From an uncultured Campylobacter sp. (GTDB lineage: Bacteria > Campylobacterota > Campylobacteria > Campylobacterales > Campylobacteraceae): 12,121 nt of DNA. Position numbers and translations under genes: made by a program. The DNA lies in assembly GCF_938045775.1 (NCBI RefSeq), contig NZ_CALIBH010000277.1, positions 1-12,121 on the forward strand, given 5' to 3'. Below the pieces are notes generated by a model, which worked only from the letters and a program-made list of their open reading frames with translations, had not been told where the DNA came from and ran no database searches. Position 1 is the first letter of the stretch. Every line of letters begins with the position of its first letter. This document shows, piece by piece, positions 6,659 to 12,002 of the stretch.

Positions 6659-6670
6659 GCTAAATTTAGC
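6659..6670. repeat. Perfect 12-bp palindrome GCTAAATTTAGC in the ybaB/DUF4259 divergent region
   Basis: GCTAAATTTAGC is fully self-complementary and sits between the divergent ybaB and DUF4259 genes, next to the likely ybaB -10. It contains the locally abundant AAATTT core, so chance extension of that word is a real alternative to an operator. Confidence 0.45.
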
Positions 6671-6823
6671 GTTTGACTTGGCGTTGCGAGTTTTGTTCTC
6701 GGCTTTGATTTTGCGGCGGACTCGTGTAGCCAAAAAGCGGCTTAAAATTTAGCTTGGGCGGGTAAAATTTAAGCAAGAGGTGCCATTAAAGCTTGGCGAT
6801 GAATTTATTTTAAAAGGAATAAA

Positions 6824-7189
6824 ATGGGCGATTGGGGCTACAAGGCGTACGAAAACGACGAGGCGGCGGACTGGTTCGCGAGGTTTTGGGAGAGCAAAAA
6901 TTTTGATCTGCTGCAAAGCACGGCAGCGAATTTCGATCCGAGAAATGAGAACTACGATGAAATCAGGGCGGTCGGGCATGTTTTGATATGCTTTGGCTCG
7001 CCGTATGCGTGTCCGTCGGATTTTTTAGATAAATTACAACCGACCATCCAGAAAGTCGTTGCGATTTTGGAAAATATGATCAACCCGCCAAGCGATGAAT
7101 GGACTTTTCTTGAAATTTGGGAAAACTCGCCGCAAATAATAGACGAAGTAAGGCGGCAAATCGCGGAGTTGAAAGAGCATTTGAAGTAG
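6824..7189 (+). CDS. DUF4259 domain protein
   Basis: This 121-residue protein is recognised by its N-terminus MGDWGYKAYENDEAADWFARF (residues 1-21), the usual signature of DUF4259 (M-G-x-W-G...-N-D-x-A-x-D). The rest is mixed helix: a central AVGHVLICFGSPYACPSDF segment (49-67) and a C-terminal helix from about 104 to 120. The family has no established biochemical role; its members are small soluble proteins that often occur in accessory regions. ATG at 6824 is preceded by AAGGA with a 5-nt gap, so the start is secure. It is the only plus-strand gene between ridA's operon and the right end, and is divergent from ybaB. A hairpin at 7223-7246 may end its transcript. Confidence 0.88.
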   Translation: MGDWGYKAYENDEAADWFARFWESKNFDLLQSTAANFDPRNENYDEIRAVGHVLICFGSPYACPSDFLDKLQPTIQKVVAILENMINPPSDEWTFLEIWENSPQIIDEVRRQIAELKEHLK

Positions 7190-7222
7190 CTGGCTGAGCG
7201 GTAAATTTGGCCTTACCGTAGA

Positions 7223-7246
7223 AATTTTAGCAGAGACGCTAAAATT
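7223..7246 (+). terminator. Hairpin downstream of the DUF4259 gene, possible terminator
   Basis: AATTTTAGC and GCTAAAATT form a perfect 9-bp stem around the loop AGAGAC, 33 nt after the DUF4259 stop. A run of six T follows at 7253-7258, but seven nt away from the stem, and the stem has only two G-C pairs, so termination would be weak. Confidence 0.4.
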
Positions 7247-7296
7247 AAATCAGTTTTTTAAAGAGTGCATAAATTCGCGAGAAATTTCGCACAAAA

Positions 7297-7351
7297 ATGG
7301 CCGAAATTCGAAATTTTATATCAATTTTTTAAGCGAAATATGGCCGAAATT
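7297..7351. repeat. Direct repeat ATGGCCGAAATT, two copies 43 bp apart
   Basis: The 12-mer occurs at 7297-7308 and again at 7340-7351, both followed by AAATTT-like sequence. Two exact 12-mers in one 415-bp spacer are unlikely by chance, but the AT-rich half inflates the odds. It is possibly a decayed short duplication. Confidence 0.45.
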
Positions 7352-7526
7352 TATGATTTTAAAGTCGTCAAATTTCATACTCGGAGCGATCCGAAATTTT
7401 AAAATTTTAAGCATACTCTCAAATTTTACGGTGGACGCGAGACGTAAAATTTAAAATTTCAAACCGCAGAAATTGACCGAGCCCTGCCGAAGCGGCGCAT
7501 GCACGATAAGCGAGCGATTTAATTTC

Positions 7527-7546
7527 GCCCGCAAATATGAGCGGGC
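7527..7546. repeat. Inverted repeat GCCCGC / GCGGGC with 8-nt loop
   Basis: A fully GC 6-bp stem is flanked by TTT and AAA, which extend it past a bulged base. It lies about 60 nt beyond the stop of the minus-strand hypothetical gene. It could be a secondary terminator, but no T-tract follows on either strand. Confidence 0.4.
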
Positions 7547-7571
7547 AAAGCGATCTCATTAAATTCGCGCC

Positions 7572-7602
7572 GCGGATTTTGGAATTTAGCTGCAAAATCC
7601 GC
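7572..7602 (-). terminator. Strong hairpin directly after the stop of the 272-residue gene
   Basis: GCGGATTTTG (7572-7581) and CAAAATCCGC (7593-7602) form a perfect 10-bp stem with an 11-nt loop. The stem starts 3 nt after the TAG stop of the minus-strand gene. No long U-tract follows, so it may protect the 3' end of the mRNA or terminate only partly. Confidence 0.5.
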
Positions 7603-7605
7603 CGC

Positions 7606-8424
7606 CTACTCGTACGTCCGTCCCATTTCGAGCAGTTCGCCGAGCATCTCCCAGCCGCCGCGCACGGGCGCGTCCTCGCCCGCATGATCCATCAGACCGC
7701 GCGCTCCGCACTCTAGCAGCGAGAACGGATCGAAATTATACCAGCCATGCCCGCCTGACGAGATGATGCCGAAAAACTTGCTCTCGTCCGCAAGCTGTCC
7801 GCTAGCGCGCATCCTGCTAAGCTCCGCTAGATGAAATTTTATTACCTCCGCGGAATACGCAAGCCCGCCGTGCTTATCTGCGGCCTCGAATTTCAGGGGC
7901 TCATTGGTCTTTTGCCCAAAGGACTCGCCTCGCGCTGCTTTTACGGAGGCGCTACCGCTTACGGCAATATAATTTTGCTCTAGCGTCCTGCTCTCGTTGT
8001 TTTCGCGATCGCCGTTCGTAAATTTTGCCTCGCTTGGCGCGGTTTTTAAATTTGCGGATCTGCTTTCGTCAAATTTTATCTCAAAGCCCTCCGGTAGGCA
8101 GCGCATTATATCTGCTGCGGTTTTTGGCTCCTCCGCCGAACGAAACGTATCGCCGCCGCCCGCAGGATCATCTTTGCAGAAGTCTGCAAGCTCGGGCGCT
8201 CGCTCTATCTCAAGCCACGCTGCGCCAAGCTCCGCCTTCTCGCTCTCAAACGCCGCGCTTAGAATTTCAAGCATCAACTCTGCGCTAAAGGGCTCGCCGC
8301 CGCGCGCCTCAAGCAGCCTCAAAAGCGCGAGTAGATATGCGTCTAGCTCCTTGTTCGCAGCCCTGCTCGCTTCAAATTTTTCCACCATTTCGCAGACGGC
8401 GCCATAAAATTCTTCGTAGTTCAA
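7606..8424 (-). CDS. Hypothetical protein, acidic helical N-terminus and aromatic C-terminal motif
   Basis: I do not recognise this 272-residue protein. Residues 1-80 are acidic and predicted helical (repeated EL/LL/AAF patterns). Residues about 85-185 are hydrophilic, rich in S, E, K and N, and look like a disordered linker. Residues about 186-272 look like a folded module with the striking segment IISSGGHGWYNFDPFSLLECGARGLMD from 220, rich in aromatics and glycine. No signal peptide or membrane segment is seen. The start is a TTG at 8422-8424, supported by AAAAAAGGAG five nt upstream. The C-terminal module reminds me of small soluble proteins from accessory or immunity-type loci, but I cannot name a family. 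It has its own ribosome site and a strong hairpin after its stop, so it may be a single-gene unit downstream of the 126-residue gene. Confidence 0.82.
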   Translation of the reverse strand: MNYEEFYGAVCEMVEKFEASRAANKELDAYLLALLRLLEARGGEPFSAELMLEILSAAFESEKAELGAAWLEIERAPELADFCKDDPAGGGDTFRSAEEPKTAADIMRCLPEGFEIKFDESRSANLKTAPSEAKFTNGDRENNESRTLEQNYIAVSGSASVKAARGESFGQKTNEPLKFEAADKHGGLAYSAEVIKFHLAELSRMRASGQLADESKFFGIISSGGHGWYNFDPFSLLECGARGLMDHAGEDAPVRGGWEMLGELLEMGRTYE

Positions 8425-8559
8425 ATTTGCTCCTTTTTTGTGGACCGAAAAGCGGCTATAGCGGGCGGTTTGGAGTGAAATTTAGCGCAAATTGCGTCTC
8501 TTGGCGCGCGGCTCGGTAGCCGCGCCTGCGTAAAAGAGGTCAAAACTCCGCGCAAAGAG
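8425..8559. other. Spacer between two minus-strand hypothetical genes, with a strong hairpin
   Basis: The gap holds the GC-rich stem at 8506-8525 and the ribosome site of the 272-residue gene. No clear TATAAT-like promoter was seen for that gene. Confidence 0.5.
8506..8525 (-). terminator. GC-rich 8-bp hairpin after the 126-residue gene
   Basis: GCGCGGCT and AGCCGCGC form a perfect stem with a 4-nt loop (ACCG on the minus strand), 34 nt after the stop of the upstream hypothetical gene. It is very stable but lacks a U-tract, so it may be a pause, processing or Rho-assisted site rather than a classical terminator. Confidence 0.45.
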
Positions 8560-8940
8560 CTAGCGTCTGTAGCCGTAAATTTTTAAGTTTTGCTCGCCTA
8601 GCTCCATCTCAAATTTACCCAGGCGCTCTAAATAGCGCGCTATGGCATCAAGGTCCTGGCTTTTGTGCCCTGGCGATAGCAGCGCGCCGCGGCTTGCGAA
8701 GTCGTAGAATTTCGCAAATTCTATATATTCTATCTCGACGTAGAGGGTGGGCTTTTCGCTCGTCGTGAGGTGCTGCGAGATGTAGCTGTCGCGGATGCCT
8801 TGCGCGTAGTCTGCGGCGGGCAGGGCGAATCTGATCTCATTCACGCAGGAGCCAAAGATTTCATAGATCTCGCACTGTCTTGCGGGTGAGCCTTCGGCGC
8901 AGATAGCAGAAAAGAGCTTGCGCCATTTTGCATCGCTCAT
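8560..8940 (-). CDS. Hypothetical protein, possibly DUF6678-like
   Basis: This 126-residue soluble protein has an N-terminal helix starting MSDAKWRKLFSAI, a central stretch KPTLYVEIEYIEF (63-75) that looks like beta strands, a following DLDAIARYLERL helix (97-108), and a C-terminus ending LKIYGYRR. This order (KW...LF helix, strand pair with aromatic residues, helix, final GY/FxR strand) resembles small DUF6678-type proteins as I remember them, but I am not sure. No signal peptide, membrane segment or catalytic motif is seen. The ATG at 8940 has no Shine-Dalgarno sequence. It comes 15 nt after the stop of a 26-codon ORF that itself abuts panD, so translation may depend on coupling or readthrough from the panD operon. 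Confidence 0.75.
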   Translation of the reverse strand: MSDAKWRKLFSAICAEGSPARQCEIYEIFGSCVNEIRFALPAADYAQGIRDSYISQHLTTSEKPTLYVEIEYIEFAKFYDFASRGALLSPGHKSQDLDAIARYLERLGKFEMELGEQNLKIYGYRR

Positions 8941-8955
8941 AAAGCCGAAGCGAAA

Positions 8956-9036
8956 CTAGGCTATTTTACCCAGCCGCGCTTTGTATTTTTCGTAGTGCTG
9001 CGGCGAGGCGAAAAGCTCCTCAAGGCGCGGTGCCAT
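8956..9036 (-). CDS. Small ORF (26 residues) abutting panD
   Basis: An ATG at 9034-9036 begins one base after the panD stop and opens a 26-codon frame ending in TAG at 8956-8958. The peptide starts MAPRLEELFASPQHYEKY, has balanced charge and a protein-like helical pattern, and is GC-rich like coding sequence here rather than like spacers. The abutment suggests reinitiation by ribosomes finishing panD; no separate ribosome site is evident. It could be a real microprotein, or the remnant of a longer gene cut off by a rearrangement at the edge of the accessory segment. Confidence 0.4.
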   Translation of the reverse strand: MAPRLEELFASPQHYEKYKARLGKIA

Positions 9037-9037
9037 G

Positions 9038-9385
9038 CTATTTTACAATCTCGTTTTGCGCGTTTACCTGCACGATTTTTGGTTCAAAATCTCTCGCTTT
9101 TTTGGCGCTCATCTGAGCGTAGGCTACGATGATGACGACATCGCCGACGCAGACTTTGCGCGCAGCGGCTCCGTTTAGGCAGATCTCGCCCTTTTTATCG
9201 CCGCGGATCACGTAGGTAGCGAAGCGCTCGCCGTTATTGGCGTTTAGGATATCGACTTTTTGGTACTCGCAAAGCCCCGCAGCCTCAATGAGCTCGGGTC
9301 CGATCGTGACTGAGCCCACGTAGTTTAGGTTGGCGTCTGTCACGCGCGCGCGGTGGATTTTGCTTGATAAAATTTCGATTTTCAT
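9038..9385 (-). CDS. panD: Aspartate 1-decarboxylase (pyruvoyl enzyme)
   Basis: PanD decarboxylates L-aspartate to beta-alanine for pantothenate and CoA synthesis. The 115-residue zymogen is the usual length. The self-cleavage site Gly24-Ser25 (YVGSVTIG) makes the catalytic pyruvoyl group from the serine. Also present are K9 in SKIHRARVTDANL (8-20), R54 in NNGERFATYVI, and the conserved NGAAARKVCVGDVVIIVAYAQM segment later on. The ATG follows AAAGGA by 6 nt and lies 16 nt after the murE stop, so it is co-transcribed with nfuA-murE. In C. jejuni, as I recall, panD is instead with panB and panC, so the linkage with murE is lineage-specific. No maturation factor gene is visible, which fits the self-processing expected outside enterobacteria. 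Confidence 0.97.
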   Translation of the reverse strand: MKIEILSSKIHRARVTDANLNYVGSVTIGPELIEAAGLCEYQKVDILNANNGERFATYVIRGDKKGEICLNGAAARKVCVGDVVIIVAYAQMSAKKARDFEPKIVQVNAQNEIVK

Positions 9386-9401
9386 CGGTTGTCCTTTAAA
9401 T

Positions 9402-10712
9402 TTAGTCTAAATTTGATCCGCCTCGCGCCGCGACGAGCTCGCTTACGATCTGCTTGTCGCTGAAGGGGTGCTTCACGCCCTTGATCTCCTGGTAGGTCTC
9501 GTCGCCCTTGCCCAAAATAGCGATCATCTCGCCGTTTTTGGCAAGATCTAGCGCGCGCGCGATCGCCTCTTTGCGATCCGCGATCTTTAAAATTTTATCT
9601 TTTCGGCGCATGCCGGCGCAGATTTGATCGATGATTTCGCTCGGCTCTTCGCTGCGCGGATTATCGCTCGTAACGATGCAGAATTTAGCAAAGTGCTCGG
9701 CGATGGCGCCCATTTTCGGACGCTTGCCGTGGTCGCGATCGCCTCCCGCACCGAAAACCGCGATGATCTCGCCGCTTGCGCGCAGCGCGTTTAGCACTTT
9801 TTCGATGCCGTCTGGGGTATGAGCAAAATCAACGATCACAAGCGGGTTTTTATTTACGATCTGCACGCGACCCTCGACGCCGCCGAAGTTTGCCAGGGCT
9901 TTTGCGATCTCCTCATTCGGCAGCTTGGTCAGAATTTTAACCGCCGCAAACGCCGCGGTAAGGTTATAGAGATTAAACTCGCCGATGAGATCGCTTTGAA
10001 GCTGCGCATTATCGCCGTTTGGAGTGCGCACGAGCGCGTCGATGCCGCCCTTTAGCCCGTATCCGCTCACGCTGAAGCTCGCGGCGTTTTTGATGCCGTA
10101 GGTAAGGGCGTTTGCGGGGTTAAATTTAATGTGCCCATCGTCGGCGTTTATGAGTTTTGGCACATCGTCTGCGAAAAACGAGCTCTTGACTGCCGCGTAT
10201 TCTTGCATGCTACCGTGATAATCGAGATGATCTTGACTTAAATTCGTAAAAATTTTAAGCGCAAATTCTAATCCTTCGATACGATTTTGCGCTATCGCAT
10301 GCGAGCTAACCTCCATAACGAAGTACTCGCAGCCCTGCTTGCTAGCTTCGTAAAGATAGCTCATCGTCTTAAAAACCGAGCTCGTCGTAAGTCCCTTCTC
10401 GTCGATCCTGCGCTCATTTATAAAGGCGCCGCGCGTGCCGCTTAGACCACAGCTAAAGCCCAGATCCAGCAGCGTCGAGTAGATCGCCGCCGCAGTCGTC
10501 GTTTTGCCGTTCGTACCGGTGATGCCTACGATTTTGATGCGCGGATTAATATTTAAAAGTTCCTTTGCTTGCGTGATAGAGATGATCTGCGCGCCTTTTT
10601 GCGCCGCTTCGGCTTGAAATTTAGCGTTCGCGCTCGTGCGCATAAAAAAGCAGCCCGCCTCGCACTCGGTGGAGTTATCGGTGATAAAGCTATTTTCGAG
10701 TTGTATTTTCAT
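9402..10712 (-). CDS. murE: UDP-MurNAc-tripeptide synthetase (MurE, meso-diaminopimelate-adding)
   Basis: MurE is a cytosolic Mur ligase that adds the third residue to UDP-MurNAc-L-Ala-D-Glu using ATP. The 436-residue length suits epsilonproteobacterial MurE, which has a shorter N-domain than E. coli. Motifs: P-loop GITGTNGKTTT (63-73), EVSSHA (134-139), the likely carbamylated lysine K176 in AAVKSSFF, GRVQIV (281-286), DFAHTPDG (295-302), the DAP-recognition motif DNPRSEEP (350-357), and GKGDE (401-405). DNPR indicates meso-DAP rather than lysine. The ATG lies 23 nt inside the end of the preceding gene and has no clear ribosome site, so translation probably depends on that gene. Confidence 0.97.
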   Translation of the reverse strand: MKIQLENSFITDNSTECEAGCFFMRTSANAKFQAEAAQKGAQIISITQAKELLNINPRIKIVGITGTNGKTTTAAAIYSTLLDLGFSCGLSGTRGAFINERRIDEKGLTTSSVFKTMSYLYEASKQGCEYFVMEVSSHAIAQNRIEGLEFALKIFTNLSQDHLDYHGSMQEYAAVKSSFFADDVPKLINADDGHIKFNPANALTYGIKNAASFSVSGYGLKGGIDALVRTPNGDNAQLQSDLIGEFNLYNLTAAFAAVKILTKLPNEEIAKALANFGGVEGRVQIVNKNPLVIVDFAHTPDGIEKVLNALRASGEIIAVFGAGGDRDHGKRPKMGAIAEHFAKFCIVTSDNPRSEEPSEIIDQICAGMRRKDKILKIADRKEAIARALDLAKNGEMIAILGKGDETYQEIKGVKHPFSDKQIVSELVAARGGSNLD

Positions 10713-11238
10713 GATTTTTGATTTTTTGCATCAGCGCTTCGAAGCGTTCATCGCCTGCATACGCGGCGGCCGAGCTCTCGACGTAATTAAGCCCCATTTC
10801 GTAGTAGCCGTTTTCTATCAAATTTTCTAAAAATTCTATCATCTCGGTTTTGTCCGAAATGGCGATTTTGGAGGAAAAAATGATCGATTCAAAAGCGTCT
10901 TTAAAGCCCCTTTGGCCTACCGCGCGCATAAAATCGGCATAGGCGATAACGGCGATCTCGTCCTCGGCGCCGGGCTCGGAGGCCGCTTCGTTCGCGATCT
11001 TTTCGTTGATGGAGTTTAAAATTTTAAAAAGCTCCGCAGTCTGGGTTTTGGGGCTGAGGTTGTAAAAATCAAAGAGCATAAGCGCCTCTTCGCGGTCTGC
11101 CAGCGCGGTCTGGCAAAGTTCTAGCAAAAATAGAATTTCCTCCTCGCCGCTTTTTTCGTATGAGAGCGAAAAATACAGCTTCGCAAGCTCGAATTCTCCG
11201 CGCGAAAAGGCCTTTAGCCCCAGTTTTTTATAGTTCAA
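10690..11238 (-). CDS. Hypothetical protein with TPR-like N-terminus
   Basis: This 182-residue cytosolic protein has no named function that I recognise. Residues about 3-70 look like two TPR-type helical hairpins (YKKLGLKAFSRGEFELAKLYF, then a LFLLELCQTALADREEAL pair), and the rest is also helical. As I recall it, C. jejuni has an uncharacterised gene of similar kind between its NifU-type gene and murE, so it is probably conserved in the genus. The start is a TTG at 11236-11238 that overlaps the last codons of nfuA; AAGGCGAAGAG upstream may serve as a weak ribosome site. Its end overlaps murE by 23 nt. This double overlap argues for one coupled operon, nfuA - this gene - murE - panD. A role as an adaptor is only a guess. 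Confidence 0.85.
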   Translation of the reverse strand: MNYKKLGLKAFSRGEFELAKLYFSLSYEKSGEEEILFLLELCQTALADREEALMLFDFYNLSPKTQTAELFKILNSINEKIANEAASEPGAEDEIAVIAYADFMRAVGQRGFKDAFESIIFSSKIAISDKTEMIEFLENLIENGYYEMGLNYVESSAAAYAGDERFEALMQKIKNHENTTRK

Positions 11239-11494
11239 ACTCTTCGCCTTCGGGGATGTTTACGACGCTAAGCTCGGGGTGAATATCCATGCGAAGCTGG
11301 CGCTCGACGCCGTATTTTAGGGTCTGCGCACTTGCAGCGCAGCCGTGGCAATGCCCTGTAAGGCGGACATAGACGACGCCGTTTTTTATGCCTAAAAGCT
11401 TCATATCGCCGCCGTCGTTTTGCAGCATCGGTCGGATTAGCTCCAAGCTATCCTGTACCGGGGTTAGAAGCTCTTCATCGCTGAATGGTATCAT
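11228..11494 (-). CDS. nfu: NifU C-terminal domain (Nfu-type) Fe-S cluster carrier
   Basis: This 88-residue protein consists only of the Nfu domain, which carries a [4Fe-4S] cluster between two subunits and passes it to client enzymes. Diagnostic features: the RPMLQNDGGDMKLLGI segment (21-36) and the cluster-binding C49xxC52 in GHCHGCAASAQTLK (48-60). It is followed by a GVERQLR helix and a C-terminal strand. It lacks the A-type domain of E. coli NfuA. ATG at 11494 has AAGGA six nt upstream and a clear TATAAT promoter 28-33 nt upstream. It is the first gene of the operon with the TPR-like gene, murE and panD, and overlaps the next gene by 11 nt. Confidence 0.95.
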   Translation of the reverse strand: MIPFSDEELLTPVQDSLELIRPMLQNDGGDMKLLGIKNGVVYVRLTGHCHGCAASAQTLKYGVERQLRMDIHPELSVVNIPEGEEFEL

Positions 11495-11521
11495 TAAAAT
11501 TCCTTGTTTTAGTTTTGGCGC

Positions 11522-11527
11522 ATTATA
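11522..11527 (-). promoter_or_regulatory. Sigma70-type -10 box (TATAAT) for the nfu-murE-panD operon
   Basis: The minus strand reads TTTTGGATATAATGCGCC, a perfect TATAAT 28-33 nt upstream of the nfu ATG. A T-rich stretch (CCTTTTTTTATCGCTTTT) lies just upstream, the arrangement expected of Campylobacter sigma70 promoters, which use a periodic T-rich region in place of a strict -35. The leader would be about 20 nt. Confidence 0.65.
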
Positions 11528-12002
11528 TCCAAAAGCGATAAAAAAAGGCTTATCGGGGATGAAATTTAATCTGAAATTTTGCGCTAGGAGCGTGGATTTT
11601 GCGTTATGGATTGTAAAGAATTTATGCAGCGCGGGCGCCGGAACTATGATTTTAAAATTTTATCGATTCGGTAAGGATGAAGCCCGCGAATTATCGGGCC
11701 TGCATATATTTAAATTTAGACTATTTGCGTTATAAATTTGGGATGAAATTTCAGCTAGGTGGGGCTAAATTCGAGATAAATTTTGCTTGAGTGGTAGGTA
11801 AAATTTAAAGCGGAACTCTCTAAATTTAATTTATACAAGCGCCGATACGATTAAATTTTTTAGAAAAACAATCCTGCTTTTAATTGCAAATTTGCGATTA
11901 CGAAAGCCTGCGCGGTAAATATTATTTTGAAGCTCGCAGATGAAATTTACGCTACGTTTTATATCGATCGCGGCTGTGAAATTTTAACGCAGGCGCGTGC
12001 AA
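11528..12002. other. Gene-free spacer between the nfu promoter and an L,D-transpeptidase gene
   Basis: This is about 475 bp, AT-rich, with repeated AAATTT. Short plus-strand frames (for example 11677-11790, 37 codons) lack ribosome sites at proper spacing and are not called. An inverted repeat GCCCG/CGGGC lies at 11682-11699 and a near-perfect 20-bp palindrome at 11881-11900. No RNA gene was recognised. Confidence 0.55.
11881..11900. repeat. Near-perfect 20-bp palindrome around AAATTT
   Basis: TAATTGCAAATTTGCGATTA pairs with itself except for one position, where a G-T pair is possible. It has no loop, so it looks more like a dimer-binding operator half-site pair than a terminator. It is about 350 nt upstream of the nfu -10 box and about 100 nt beyond the stop of the L,D-transpeptidase gene, with no obvious target gene close by. 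Confidence 0.4.

Larger units (their letters stand above)
7190..7605. other. Convergent spacer rich in inverted repeats and AAATTT
   Basis: This gap of about 415 bp lies between the 3' ends of the DUF4259 gene (plus) and a hypothetical gene (minus). It holds several short inverted repeats: 7223-7246 (9-bp arms), 7381-7394 (TCGGA/TCCGA), 7527-7546 (GCCCGC/GCGGGC) and 7572-7602 (10-bp arms). It also has a 12-bp direct repeat ATGGCCGAAATT at 7297-7308 and 7340-7351. No coding frame or RNA gene was recognised. Confidence 0.6.

Noticed and set aside
7190..7605. Possible CRISPR-like or tandem repeat array
   Set aside because: Only two copies of a 12-mer and unrelated inverted repeats; no regular repeat-spacer structure and no cas genes.
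11388..11735. 115-codon plus-strand open frame across the nfu start
   Set aside because: It is antisense to nfu and its promoter; the composition follows the reverse strand and no family is recognisable.
11677..11790. 37-codon plus-strand frame after GGTAAGG
   Set aside because: The purine-rich stretch is directly next to the ATG, too close for a ribosome site, and the sequence is generic AAATTT-rich spacer.
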